Below are positions 1 through 9,510 of a stretch of DNA of 64,000 nucleotides, piece after piece. The translations under genes and the position numbers were made by a program. Source of the DNA: Isochrysis galbana (taxonomy: Eukaryota; Haptophyta; Isochrysidales; Isochrysidaceae); the NCBI GenBank assembly GCA_018136815.1, contig CM030931.1:2211398-2275397 (forward strand), given 5' to 3'. Under the pieces are notes generated by a model. That model saw only the letters and a list, made by a program, of their open reading frames with translations. It was not told where the DNA came from and did no database searches. The stretch's first letter is position 1. Every line of letters starts with the position of its first letter.

Positions 1-1
1 T

Positions 2-694
2 GATATGAAAAAAGAAGAGCAAGGATTCGAGATCGAATCTCAACTCATCTTCCACCAAAGATGGGTCGGGTGCATGTCTAGCAACCTTGAACTCGCGCAG
101 GAGGTGAACGAGGGCCTCGATCGTCGACAGATGGCTCCCAGCGGTGCCAGTGTCAGATGGTGGGATACGCCAAAATCCCGATGAGATTGCTGTGCCTCCG
201 ACTCGGACTTTGCGCAATCTTCGAACTTGAGGGAGGTTTGTAAACTTGTGAATTTGCTGCCAAGGGGAGCAGAGCACGACGACTCGCTCGATATTCTCCA
301 GATCGTCCAATTCATCCCATGTGCACGAGTCATCACTGGGAAGCGCAACAACAGTCCGCTCAGGATCAAACTCAGGCACGCTGAAATGGCTGCCAAAGCA
401 CGCGTGCACCTCGACATCGTCGGGTGCAAGCACCTTGGCGTGGAGTGAGGTCGTCCGCTGTTGCCCATCGCGCAGCAGCACCGAGACCTGCAGGGGAAGC
501 CGTACCCTCGGTACAGTCACACCCTGCGGAGTGCCGAGGGGCGAGCAGCAGACGGGGCAGAAGTAGCAGTAGCTCTTGCCGTTGCAGCAGCGAACGCGAG
601 GCCACGAGCCGACTGGTTTGTCGGCTGATGTGTCCACTGACGAGCCCGCGGTCTCGGCAGCGACTTCGCGCGCCGCGTCCTCGCTGCCGAGCAT
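2..694 (-). CDS. DTWD1: DTWD1-like tRNA-uridine aminocarboxypropyltransferase (C-term off window)
   Basis: Reading from the ATG at 694 the frame stays open for 231 codons to the window edge, so the C-terminus is missing. Family members put a 3-amino-3-carboxypropyl group from S-adenosylmethionine onto a tRNA uridine. A Cys-rich knuckle lies at residues 36-50 (CC..., YCYFCPVC), followed by a beta-strand stretch like DTWD1 (VPRVRLPLQV, SLHAKVLAPDDVEV). Around residues 140-150 is the segment where the family has DSTW; here it reads CSPWQQ, so the usual Asp is replaced. Next come FWR and HLSTIEAL (189-196), strongly like DTWD1 FLSTIEAI, then LLFFF near the edge. No intron is needed. It is divergent from the gene at 950. 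The family call is firm; activity is less sure because of the altered DTW motif. Confidence 0.85.
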   Translation of the reverse strand, partial: MLGSEDAAREVAAETAGSSVDTSADKPVGSWPRVRCCNGKSYCYFCPVCCSPLGTPQGVTVPRVRLPLQVSVLLRDGQQRTTSLHAKVLAPDDVEVHACFGSHFSVPEFDPERTVVALPSDDSCTWDELDDLENIERVVVLCSPWQQIHKFTNLPQVRRLRKVRVGGTAISSGFWRIPPSDTGTAGSHLSTIEALVHLLREFKVARHAPDPSLVEDELRFDLESLLFFFHI

Positions 695-949
695 ACAGTA
701 TGCCGCCGCGTCGTCCCTCGCTCGCTCGTCTCGGAGTTCTTACCTTTTCTCTCTCTACTCCTAGACAGTGAGCTGTAGTTTACCCAGGTGAACGCCAACG
801 AACGGAGCATGACGCGCGAAGACCGGGGAAAAGAGGGAAGGCTCCCCCCGCGGAGAAGGGGGGCGCCGCGCCGCTTCTTTCCTCGCCGCCGCGCGCCGCT
901 AGCCTCGCCCCCCCCCAACACACACACACACACAGTCCAGCACACAGCC
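695..949. promoter_or_regulatory. Divergent intergenic region between DTWD1 and the 950 gene
   Basis: About 255 bases separate the two divergent start codons, so the promoters must lie here or overlap the leaders. It contains a C-run and a short CA repeat just before the ATG at 950. No TATA box is obvious. The regulatory role is inferred from layout alone. Confidence 0.4.
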
Positions 950-1635
950 ATGTCTGCCACCCCTGCTCCCCTCGCCCTCACCGCCGTCGCCGCCGTCGAC
1001 GACTCGCCTGAGCTGCTCGTCGAGATGGCCGACGCGTCGGCGCCAGCCTGCGGCGACCCGCCGGCGGGGGCGATGGACCCAGAGTTCTTCATCCCAGAGG
1101 ACGCGTACGACAGTTTGGACGAGACCCGGGCCCGCCTTCTGGCGGGCGAGGCCCCCGACCTCACGGGTCACGGGTCACGGGCTCCCTCTTGCTCGTGCTC
1201 TTCGGGGACGACCGGCGAGTTCGCTGGGCCTTCGTAAAGGTAAAGGGGCTGGGGCCAGGAGGCTACGGCCTGGTCCCCCTTGGGGGCCAGAATGCCCGGA
1301 GGCACGAAGCTAGCACGCTGGCGGCCCTGCTGCGGGGCTTTCCGCCGGGTTTCGTGGGCGGCTCGCGGCAGCTCGACGGCAAGCCGCGCCTCGGCGTTAG
1401 CGTTCTCGGGTTCGACCCGCGCGCGGGAGCAGTCACCTTCCGTCGCGTCGTGTTCCCAGGCGGGCGCGAAATCCCCGGAGACGGGTTCGAAGCGGAGAAG
1501 CTGGACGATTTTTTTCTGCTGGCGCACCCGCGGCCGGCAGAACGCCAGGCGCGACCATCGGCCGGTGGCGGTGGCGCGGACCCGCTGCTGCCGCCAGGAG
1601 GGCTCCAAAGAAAGTACCAGGGTAGAGTAGAGTAG
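950..1635 (+). CDS. Unknown protein; coding signal changes frame at a 7-bp triplication
   Basis: An ATG at 950 follows a CA-rich leader and starts an acidic, Ala/Pro-rich reading frame (MSATPAPLALTAV...) open to 1237. From about 1180 the better coding-like signal sits in the next frame, ending at 1635, with ordered segments such as VRWAFVKVKGLG, LGVSVLGFDPRAG and KLDDFFLLAHP. The switch coincides with three direct copies of TCACGGG (1161-1181). One copy more, or two fewer, would keep the frame. It could be a real frameshift, an allelic repeat-number change, a sequencing error or an unseen intron. I do not recognise the family and no membrane segment is evident. The end at 1635 runs into a GTAGA-type microsatellite. 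Confidence 0.45.
1161..1181. repeat. Three tandem copies of TCACGGG
   Basis: Three exact 7-bp units lie back to back inside the 950 gene, exactly where its coding signal changes frame. Confidence 0.95.
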
Positions 1636-1655
1636 AGTAGTAGTAGTAGAGAGAT
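1621..1655. repeat. GTAGA / GTA microsatellite
   Basis: Four GTAGA-like units run into GTA units, between the unknown gene and the exopolyphosphatase leader. Confidence 0.9.
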
Positions 1656-1793
1656 GAGGATATCTGTGTGTGCTCACCGCGTTGCATCGCTCCGAGCGGC
1701 TCTCCCCGCTCGTCGGTGCTGGGCGGCGCCATCGTTCGCACCACGCGGCTCGCGGCGCTGGGCGCGCTCGTGCGTTCAGCCGGCACCGTCGCG

Positions 1794-2966
1794 ATGGCTC
1801 CGCTCAACGAATTCCTCGCACTCTCGAGCCAGGCGCTCCACCAGCCCTCCTCCTCCACCTTTCTCGTCGTGATGGGCAATGAGGCGGGAGATCCTGATTC
1901 CTGCGCCTGCGCTATCAGCATGGCGCGGCTGCTCGCTGAGGAGGGCGCGCCCGGTCGCGTGGTTGTGCCAGTACTCTCTGTATCGCGCGCGGACTTCGCC
2001 CTTCAGCTCGACCGCTTGCATTTGCTCAGACGCGCCGGACTACGAGGGAGCGGAGATGGCATCTCCTGGCGGCCCTCCGATATTGCATTCATGGATGAAG
2101 TGGATTTGGAAGGCTTGCGCAGCCAAAACCGCCTGCAACTTTGCCTCGTTGACCATAACCGACTCTCTTCACGTTTCGCTGGGCTCGCCGAATGTGTGAC
2201 GCACATTGTTGACCACCATGAAGATGAAGGCGCCCACATGGACTTGGAAGAAACTAATCGGATCGTGGAGTTCGGTATCGGTTCTTGCTCGTCGCTGGTG
2301 ACTGAGCAGATGCGCCTGCGCACTGCCGCCTTGCTTTCGGACGGGGCGCTGTGCACCTTGCTGCTTGGCGCCATTTTACTAGACACTGCAAACCTCACTC
2401 CGGAAGCTAAAGCACAAAAGGCGAGGGAGGTCGAGTTGGCAGACACCCTTCTTGAAAGCGCTGCGCCCTTCCTCGGTCTTGAGCCAACAAAGGCAGGTCG
2501 TGACGTGTTCTTCAACGAGTTACTGCACGTTAAGACTGATGTCGATTCATTGCTTTCATTCCCGACGCTTGATCTCCTCCGCCAAGACTACAAGTGCGAG
2601 GAGCTTCCGGCCTCATTGGTTTGTGGGATTTCCTCCATCATCATCCCTGCACGCTGCCTGCTCCAGGCGAAGCCAGACATCTGGCAAGCTATTGTCCGCT
2701 TTTCAAGGCAGCAGAAGCTCGCTCTGTGTATTCTCATGTGTCTCAACGTCGCCACGCAGCAACGCGAGATCTTCATTCACGCCGAGGATCCTACATTGTT
2801 GACGTCTCTGGTGTCCCATCTGCAAGATGGCGGTCTCTCATTATCGAAACTTGAAATGGAGTCTCACTCCAGTAAGATGGACGAGTCTATCCTCGCGTTC
2901 GCCCAGGGCAACGCCAAAGTGAGCCGAAAACTCCTCATGCCGATTTTGCGCACCTTTGCCGGTTGA
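1794..2966 (+). CDS. PPX1: DHH-family exopolyphosphatase (PPX1/Prune-like)
   Basis: The protein has 390 residues, close to yeast PPX1 (about 397). The family hydrolyses phosphoanhydride bonds of polyphosphate or short nucleotide/polyphosphate substrates using divalent metal. All four metal motifs are visible: GNEAGDPDS (28-36, with D33 and D35), MDEVD (100-104, D101), VDHN (119-122, D120) and the DHH box IVDHHEDE (138-145). A DHHA2-like C-terminal half follows with no break. The start chosen is the ATG at 1794 because MAPLNEFLALSSQAL resembles the yeast PPX1 N-terminus; the frame is open further upstream without an ATG. No intron is needed. Cytosolic location is inferred. AATAAA begins three bases after the stop. 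Confidence 0.88.
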   Translation: MAPLNEFLALSSQALHQPSSSTFLVVMGNEAGDPDSCACAISMARLLAEEGAPGRVVVPVLSVSRADFALQLDRLHLLRRAGLRGSGDGISWRPSDIAFMDEVDLEGLRSQNRLQLCLVDHNRLSSRFAGLAECVTHIVDHHEDEGAHMDLEETNRIVEFGIGSCSSLVTEQMRLRTAALLSDGALCTLLLGAILLDTANLTPEAKAQKAREVELADTLLESAAPFLGLEPTKAGRDVFFNELLHVKTDVDSLLSFPTLDLLRQDYKCEELPASLVCGISSIIIPARCLLQAKPDIWQAIVRFSRQQKLALCILMCLNVATQQREIFIHAEDPTLLTSLVSHLQDGGLSLSKLEMESHSSKMDESILAFAQGNAKVSRKLLMPILRTFAG

Positions 2967-3025
2967 ACAATAAATGAATAACGCAAAAGTGAGCCTAAAG
3001 CGTTCCTCATGCCAATTTTGCTTAG
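2910..3025 (+). repeat. Tail of the PPX1 coding region duplicated in its 3' flank
   Basis: The last coding stretch (about 2910-2957) is repeated imperfectly at about 2979-3025, just past the stop. Both contain AAAGTGAGCC followed by CTCATGCC.ATTTTGC. The second copy is noncoding and diverged. Confidence 0.75.
2969..2974 (+). promoter_or_regulatory. AATAAA, candidate polyadenylation signal of PPX1
   Basis: AATAAA lies immediately after the TGA at 2964-2966. It is unusually close to the stop, so it may be coincidental. Confidence 0.35.
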
Positions 3026-3034
3026 GAGTACCTT

Positions 3035-3051
3035 GCTTCACGTTGCGAGTA
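3035..3051. repeat. Left target-site duplication of LINE A
   Basis: GCTTCACGTTGCGAGTA, identical to 5550-5566. Confidence 0.92.
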
Positions 3052-5549
3052 AAAAAAAAAAAAAAAAAACTTCTTAATGTTCTCATCGCGCGCGCGACCC
3101 CGACATCCTCCATCTGACGGCCGCGCCCGCATCCCTTATCACTCCCTCGCACTCGCCTTGCGGCTCGTCCCCTCGTGCTCTACTTAGGGGCCCAGTACTT
3201 GGGGTTTCCAGTGGCAGGCGGCGTGCACCGATCCCCGACGGTCGACTCTTCGGCCTTCCCTCGTGCCATCGAGCGATCGGCTTCTATTGGGGTATTAAAG
3301 GTTGGGGTTACCTTAAGAGTCGGACTCGGGGTTATGTATGTACCGGGTCGGCGCTGTTGGGTTTTTTTTTGGGGGGGGGGGGGGTGTGAGGTGTGGTGTT
3401 CGTCTGGTTTTCAGGCTACCTTTCCCGCTATGTCAAGTGCGCGTGCCACCAGGGACAGATTCACGCTCATCGCGAGGACACCTTTGTCATTCATCTTAAA
3501 TATTGGGGCGCTAAGATCTCTTGCGTCTTTGATCTTTGGTTTTCTGCCTCTGGAGGCTTGGTGCGTACGTGCCGGCGAGGTTTTGTTAGAGGCTTCGAGG
3601 CCCCGTACGAGGATCGTGAATCTGGTCAAGGTACGTTCGATGACGGGTATATAATGGAAGGGGTGATTGTCGTATTCGACTTTGTAGAAGTCGCCTATTA
3701 TGTATCTCCATGCTACTATGTATAGGGTTTTGAGGCTATCGGGCGTCGGTGTACTCGGGTATGCGAAGAGTCTGTCCTTTATTTTCTGTGTTGCTGTCCT
3801 TTTGCGCTCCGGCGTGAAACCCGCTATCGCTTCTATGGTCTCGAAGATTGGCTTCGTGGCTGAGCACCTGGCTAAGTGGGTCGAGCTCTCGTGGTATTTT
3901 CCGCATAGTCTGCAGGTATTCGTGGTCGCCATGGCGAAGCGATTCCGCGTGCCAATCCTCCTGTGGGTGATGTGTTTGAAGTGTGGGTGTTTGTCCGTGT
4001 GTTTTAGTAGGGGTAGGGTGTATAAGCTGGCCACGTGTTTCCACTCCTCGTGGGTTAGGTTGATTCTTCGGGCCCATGCCTCGCTTGCCGGCTGGGGCTT
4101 GTTATCTGGTATGTTTTTCTCTAGCACCTGTGCTATGTCCGAGACCGTGGTGAGGTCCAGGTGTTTTTTACCGTCCATTGTATACTCGTCCGCCAGCGGG
4201 TATTCCGCGTATTTGGGGCCTTTCAACCCTCCCTCCCATCTAGCGGGGGGGTGGTATAGTCGGGCTTCTTCTGGGGTCGCGACCCCCGTCCGGTCGGCCG
4301 GCTCTCCGAGGTAATTCGTGTTGGTGTGAATCCATATGTTGTTCATCTTAGTTATGTATGTTTCGTTATCGGACACTCTGATTTCCGGCGGGGCCTCAAT
4401 GCCCGCCTTATTGTCGCGTGCTCCGTTTTCGCTAGTCCCCTCCGGGTCAGACCCGGGCGCCGGGTCTAGTTGCGCTTTTCCAAGGAGACTCGAGGCTTGT
4501 TGTACTACCGACGCCCACGAGTCTAAGAAGCTTTCCTTGGTTATTTTGCTACCCGCGTGTTCGAATATCTCCGGGAGGTGGTCTAGATATTGGGCGCATT
4601 CCTCTTTCGTGTAGGGTGTGTCTAGGTTGTTATCCTTGAACACGTTATGCACGACGTGCGTGTGGAGGGATTGCCATAGGCTTGCCCAAGCGGCGCGCAT
4701 ACGTGGCGGTTGTTCGTGCGGGTTGCACCATATCGGTTGCGAGAGCGCACCCTCTAACGATAGGCGGGAGCGCTGGATATCGAGTGATCTAAAGGTGTTT
4801 AGCGCGTCTTTCCAAAATATTGGAAGTGCCGGGTTACCTCTGAGGCTGCGCGTAAGAGAGGCGGGGGGAATTGTGGAGAAGACCGCGCCACGACCCAGCC
4901 CAGTGCGGCAGAACCACGCGTCTAGCGCGTGCTTCCATGATGCTTTTCTTGCGTTGAGGTAGTTTAGTATCCACTTAGCTTGTAGAGCTTTTACGTGGTT
5001 TGTCCAGTTTAGTAGGCCTGTTCCCAACGTGCGCGTCGCGTTCTGCGTGTTGTTAATTGGGTAGTGTGGGTATTTCACCCATTGGTATTCCCTCCCTGTG
5101 TAGGGGCTTTCCCAAAGAATCTTGTCCGCCGCTTTTTGGATTCTTGCGTTGAACCATTTGGGAGGTGCTAAGGTTTGCATCCAGTACCTAGGCGTGCCGT
5201 AAATTATAAAGTTCACTATATTAGTCCTGCCGAAGATCGACATATGGCGTGTGAACGGCGCTAATTGGGCTGCTTTATTGTCTACTTTGTCCGCTAGCTT
5301 TTTCCAAAAGGGCTTAAGTGCCTCTGGGGCTCCTAGTGGCACGCCTAGTATCACGAGGTATTGGTCATTTTCGATCCAGTTATATTTGCGCATATCCCAC
5401 GGTGGTTTGGTCCTTAAATGTGAGCCCATCCTAATGCCTTGGAATTTAGACTCGTTGGTTTTGCCTCCCGTCGCTTGCTCGTGGGCTTTCACCCATTGGA
5501 GTGCTTTCTTCAGGCTTGCGTAGTCCCTGGTTATCAGGGCTGTGTCATC
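3052..5549 (-). mobile_element. LINE copy A, 5'-truncated non-LTR retrotransposon with TSD
   Basis: This insertion reads on the minus strand and is bounded by a perfect 17-bp direct repeat, GCTTCACGTTGCGAGTA. Its 3' end (left side) finishes, in the sense direction, in a run of about 20 T rather than A. The 5' end is truncated so that the first retained codons are the DD of the reverse-transcriptase (Y/F)ADDT box. A 3' untranslated region of about 360 bp follows the stop at 3411. Confidence 0.9.
3411..5549 (-). pseudogene. LINE A reverse transcriptase C-terminal part and zinc knuckle
   Basis: The frame is open from the truncation point at 5549 to the stop at 3411, about 712 codons. It opens with DDTALITRDYASLKKAL, the catalytic Asp pair and following helix. 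The RT thumb/connection region follows (LVILGVPLGAP, FGRTNIVNFIIYG, YWMQTLAPPKW), as in plant-type L1 clades. Near the C-terminus is a CX2CX8HX4C knuckle (CRLCGKYHESSTHLARC) preceded by FKHITHRRIGTRNRF, the zf-RVT type region. Endonuclease and most of the RT are absent, so it cannot move itself. The frame has no stops, so the copy is probably young. Confidence 0.88.
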
Positions 5550-5566
5550 GCTTCACGTTGCGAGTA
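5550..5566. repeat. Right target-site duplication of LINE A
   Basis: GCTTCACGTTGCGAGTA, identical to 3035-3051. The flanks join into one plausible pre-insertion site. Confidence 0.92.
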
Positions 5567-5734
5567 GAAAGTACATTGCTTGACTTTACATATGATCTCG
5601 CCGCCGATCCTCCCGGCACGTGCGTCAGTCGTAGCAAAGAGGTAACCTGAAAACCAAATGGGCTGGGGCTTACGTATGTCTCTTAAGCTCTTAAAGCTTA
5701 AAGGTAAATAAAGGGCACGCAAATAAGTATATCT

Positions 5735-5822
5735 AAGTTTATACTTGGTTGACCCATGAGGGGCACGAGCCCCCCCTCTCTCCACTCCTCCCCTGCGGTG
5801 GGGGAGGAACCACCCACCCTCC
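5735..5822 (+). repeat. Dispersed repeat R1, terminal fragment
   Basis: It carries the R1 terminus TAAGTTTATACTTGG, then a GGGGCACGAGCCCCCC hairpin, then CCTC-rich sequence and GGGGGAGGAACCACCCACCC. The same order recurs at 6278, 9255 and 57950. Confidence 0.8.
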
Positions 5823-5827
5823 TGAAG

Positions 5828-6277
5828 TCGCGTTCCGTCAAAAGAGGGCCAGGCTATTTGTTTTCTTTTTGGTTATTATTATTACAATTACAAAGTACAA
5901 AGCTAATCACGCTCCCCCACCCCCAGCTACGCGGGCTGAGTTTTCATCTTCTTCGTCTTTTTCTCACATCCCTCGTCGTTCTGCTGGCAGGCGACGATAT
6001 CGCTTGGCTGATCTTGGGTGGCGAGATCCGTGATGCGTGCGAGGACGGCCTTCTTGTCCTGCATGTAGAGTTTGCCAGCTGCTCGGCGCACTTGCACCAT
6101 GGGATCCGCTTCAGCGTACGCGACCGCCGTGATGTATTCCATGCAGAGGTACGCGACGGCGGCTTGCTCTCCAATGTATCTGGTCTTGGGGATTGGGATC
6201 TTGTCGTACTCGTCAGAGTAGTCGCCGACGAGCATGAGGGTTGCCTTGCCCGCACCTGTTTCCTGTTTACTGTTCAA
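5828..6277. mobile_element. Partial TIR element (TCGCGTTCCGTC family)
   Basis: It starts with TCGCGTTCCGTC followed by AAAAGAGGGCCAG, the end also seen inverted at 58561-58587. A minus-strand reading frame at 5927-6277 (116 residues from an ATG) ends near this terminus with VACQQNDEGCEKKTKKMK. The copy at 57702 has the matching tail VACQQNDIDNEKKTKKMK in the same place, so the frame is an element gene. Its family is unknown. The opposite terminus is missing; the copy ends where R1 begins. Confidence 0.65.
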
Positions 6278-6760
6278 CTAAGTTTATACTTAGTTCGCCC
6301 ATGGGGGGGCACGAGCCCCCCCCTCTCTCCACTCCTCCCTTGCCATGGGGGAGGAACCACCCACTCTCCTGGCATGCCTGATGGCTTGCGAGGAGGCCAC
6401 TGCCATGCTGACCCACTCTCTCCCTGACAGGCTCGCCTGATTCGCGCGTCCTAGCCCCTCGTGGCCAGCCCATCGCTCCAACCCCCCCTCCCCCCCTGTT
6501 CGACAGGCAGACAGGTGCAGAGTGGGGGCCCCTGAGGCCCAGGAGCGCCAGCGAGGGAGAGGGAGAGGCAGGGGAGACCAGGGCCCAGCCCCAGCCTCCT
6601 CTGCCCCCTGAGCTGGCCTCCAGGAGCCTCCAGGGGTCGCCAGAGGCAGCTGCAGGCCTGTCGCAGGCGCGCCATCGCGCGTGCCTGCAGGAGAGGGGAG
6701 AGAGAGCGCGGAGAAGCCGGAGAAGGGGGTGGGCGGAGCGAGTGCTCCGCTCACCGGAAA
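6278..6760. repeat. Dispersed repeat R1, long copy
   Basis: It begins with CTAAGTTTATACTTAG and the GC hairpin, then GGAGGAACCACCCACTCTCC and CTGGCATGCCTGATGGCTTG. From about 6490 it continues into the body seen inverted elsewhere (CCCCAGCCTCC...TGCCCCCTGAGCTGGCC). It links the short terminus type and the long body type into one family. Confidence 0.75.
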
Positions 6761-6769
6761 ATATGTAAG

Positions 6770-7345
6770 TCCCGCACCTGTTTACAGGAGAAGTCGGGAC
6801 TGAGGACGCCGCCAGCCCGGTAGGCATAGGAGGAAGGGGGGAACGGATCACCGGGGGGTGGCGCGGGCCACCGACCATATCTAAGCCCTTTTCCCCTATG
6901 CCCCTAGTAGTGCACGGGGGGAGTCGCCTGATGGCGGGAGGGAAAGGGCCGGGAGAGAGGGGGTGTAGAAAGGTTTGCTGCGTGAGTAGAAAGTAGAGGG
7001 TCCACGGCCGCGTGTGCGGTGAGACTATTAAGAAGTTATTACTATTTTCCTGTTTCCTGTTTACTGGATAAGTCGGGACTGAGGCCGCCGCCAGCCCGGT
7101 AGGCATAGGAGGAATGGGAGAACGGGTCACCGGTCACCGGGGGGGGGGGGGGGGGGGGGGCGGGCGCGGGCCACCGGACCATATCTAAGCCCTTCACCCC
7201 TATCCCTCTAGTAGTGCACTGGGGGAGTCGCCTGATGGCGGGGGGGGAAGGGCCGGGGGAGTGAGGGTGTAGAAAGTTTGCTGCATGAAAAAAGTAGTGG
7301 GTCCGCGGCCGCGTGTGCGGTGAGAATATTAATATTACTAGTAAA
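6770..7345 (+). repeat. R2: two tandem copies of a 279-bp unit
   Basis: Both copies contain GTCGGGACTGAGG, CCGCCAGCCCGGTAGGCATA, ACCATATCTAAGCCC, TAGTAGTGCAC, GGAGTCGCCTGATGG and end in GGCCGCGTGTGCGGTGAGA. The unit starts at 6793 and 7072. The second copy has a long G-run. A third partial copy is at 60790. Confidence 0.85.
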
Positions 7346-7659
7346 TAATTTTAAATTTTATGAGGGAAGATTACTCCCACTGCCCCTCTCTCCGCTCTCT
7401 CTCCGCCAATCTACGTAGGAGTAGGCCGTGTTGTGATGTTGTGATCATCTTATCCCTACAAGGCATTTCACATTTCACCCACCCGAACACGGGGTTCATC
7501 TATCCTTAGTATGATCGATATTCACACCTTGTATTCTCCGCATAGCGAACAGGCGGCGCCTGTCCCTCTTTTTGGGTGAGTGGAAACGGTCCACCGCTGG
7601 ACGTCCCGAGCTGCGGACCTCCTTCCTCCCTTCTCTCCTCCTCTCTGCTCTACCCCACA
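7346..7659. other. No gene seen; likely DNAJC22 upstream region
   Basis: An AT-rich patch (about 7325-7365) leads into mixed sequence and a pyrimidine-rich stretch just before the ATG at 7660. The in-frame sequence upstream of that ATG has no other ATG. Confidence 0.4.
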
Positions 7660-8892
7660 ATGGTAGGTGTAGGAACGTCGTCGCCCTCCAGAAGCGGCAC
7701 GAGTGAGCGATGCGTTCCTGAGGTCGACGACCGACGAGTCGAGCCTGATAGGATGGAGCAACTGGCCAAGTGCGAGGGGATCGGGACGCGCAGCTTGTTT
7801 ATGGCTTACTTGCTCTGGCTCTTCTGCCCAGTGCCTGGTGTACATCACGTGTACCTAGGGCGGGATAATCACGCCGCTCTACACGCTCTTACCCTAGGTG
7901 GGCTCGGACTCTTGTGGCTCGGCGATTTCTTCTTGCTCCCGCAGTACGTCCATCTTGCAAATACTGTTCTGAAGGAAAATGTGGAGCCTCCAAGATTTGG
8001 CACGATGCGTATGGTGGCGATGGTGCTCATTGGTTCACTGTGTGGCTGGTACTCGGCCAGAATATTTGCTAGTGAGTTCGGCAGTGAACCTTCACGCTGG
8101 GCACATTCAGTAGTTACGAGGCTCATCCAGTGCATCACCGCTGCAACGGCTGTGTACATGTCAGGGGCCATCCCACCATTCGACGCCAGCCTTCGAAAAA
8201 TGATAGTCGCCAGCATACTATGCGCGCTAATTCTTGCCTTTTTGACTCCAAATCCTCAAAAATATATTCTCGCTCCGTCTCTGATGGCAGTCATTTGCTT
8301 CCGCAGCACGATATTTCTGGTATGTCCATCCCGGGCAAGTCGAGCGCCAATGACGAAGCGCCTTCTACGGCTGGTTGCCATCCTCATCGTTAGCTGGAGC
8401 ATGTGGGGCTGTGCATTCTGGAGGTATGGAGTAATGCCTGTAGTGGACATCGACAGGGAGCAGAACATGCATTCTGGGTCGCGAGAGGCTGCCTGGAGTT
8501 TGCTTTTGCTCGCAACTGATTATCGGAGGGGATCCGCATTTGCTTCTAGGATAATGTCGGATTTGCCTCGGCAGGGCGTTTGGAGGACTTGGTCGAGCGC
8601 AATCAAAGATCTGTTTAGTGAAAACAGGGCCTGGAACGTCTTACAAATAGCTCCGGGGTCCACAATGCGCGAAGTGAAGCGAGCATATCGCCAATTGGCA
8701 AAAGAATATCATCCTGATAAGGCCTCGGTTCTCTCCCTTGGAGTCGCTGAGCGCAACTTTCGTCACATACACGAGGCATTCGAGCTCTTGAGAAGACTTC
8801 ACGGCACTAAATGTGCCTCTGAAGACGATACACCCGGCGCGCGGACGGATGGCAGAGAAATGACCCAAGACCACGACAAGGACGACCTGTGA
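7660..8892 (+). CDS. DNAJC22: DNAJC22-like multi-pass membrane J-domain protein
   Basis: The protein has 410 residues. The N-terminal third holds a TM2-type membrane hairpin (AYLLWLFCPVPGVHHVYLG, then LTLGGLGLLWLGDFF), followed by several hydrophobic helices. A C-terminal J domain is present with the HPD tripeptide at 351-353 (YRQLAKEYHPDKAS). TM2 plus further helices plus C-terminal J is the architecture of DNAJC22/wurst, an Hsp70 co-chaperone linked to clathrin-dependent endocytosis in animals. The J domain recruits Hsp70 at the membrane. The start is the first in-frame ATG, preceded by CCCACA. No intron is required. It is longer than human DNAJC22 (about 341), mainly through N- and C-terminal tails. 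The role in this organism is inferred. Confidence 0.85.
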   Translation: MVGVGTSSPSRSGTSERCVPEVDDRRVEPDRMEQLAKCEGIGTRSLFMAYLLWLFCPVPGVHHVYLGRDNHAALHALTLGGLGLLWLGDFFLLPQYVHLANTVLKENVEPPRFGTMRMVAMVLIGSLCGWYSARIFASEFGSEPSRWAHSVVTRLIQCITAATAVYMSGAIPPFDASLRKMIVASILCALILAFLTPNPQKYILAPSLMAVICFRSTIFLVCPSRASRAPMTKRLLRLVAILIVSWSMWGCAFWRYGVMPVVDIDREQNMHSGSREAAWSLLLLATDYRRGSAFASRIMSDLPRQGVWRTWSSAIKDLFSENRAWNVLQIAPGSTMREVKRAYRQLAKEYHPDKASVLSLGVAERNFRHIHEAFELLRRLHGTKCASEDDTPGARTDGREMTQDHDKDDL

Positions 8893-9254
8893 ATAGCTAG
8901 CACAAGCCATGCCAAGGGCCAAGGGACAAAATTTTAGTATCGCAACATCTTAGACCCCTTTTTTGGAGACTCGGGGCGTGTTAGCCCGCCCTCTAGTTGG
9001 ACTCAGGGTCGCGGTCACGGCTACGCTTGCGCCGCGCCCCCTCATTTATCCGTGTAGTAGAAATCCTTCGCAGCTCACCTGCTCGCGGCCGTTAATGTGG
9101 TGCGCGAGGCTCAAGCGAGCCGGAACGCAGCCGCCGAACTTCATGGCCCTCAAATGGGCAGCCCACCCTCTCACAGCCGTGAACCGCAATCGTCGAAGAG
9201 ACGCGCGAGCGGCGCTAGCCGTAGCAGGACCTGCGGCTAGATAGCACAGGTGCA
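8893..9254. other. No recognisable feature
   Basis: Downstream of DNAJC22. Short open frames occur on both strands but match nothing I know and have no supporting context. Confidence 0.4.
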
Positions 9255-9510
9255 AGTAAGTTCATACATTGTTTCACTCATAGGTCATAGTCATAGGGGG
9301 GCACGAGCCGCCCCCCCTCTTTCCAATTTTCCCCCACTGTTGGGGAGGAACCACCCACCCTCCTCATGGCATACCTCATGGCATGCAGGCCCAACACACA
9401 GTCCACACACACCACTGACCCAGACCCTCCCTGATAACCACGCCTGGATCGCACGCCATGGCCCTCGTTGGCTCGCCCATCGCCTCAATCAACCCCTCCT
9501 CTCCCTCTAG
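9255..9510 (+). repeat. Dispersed repeat R1, diverged copy
   Basis: It has the weakened terminus TAAGTTCATACATTG, the GGGGGGCACGAGCCGCCCCC hairpin, GGGGAGGAACCACCCACCCT and the GGCATGC motif in the same order as the other copies. Confidence 0.75.

Noticed and set aside
517-1164. Minus-strand frame of 215 residues
   Set aside because: Antisense to the start of the 950 gene and the DTWD1 promoter region; Arg/Ser/Ala-rich from GC content, no motif.
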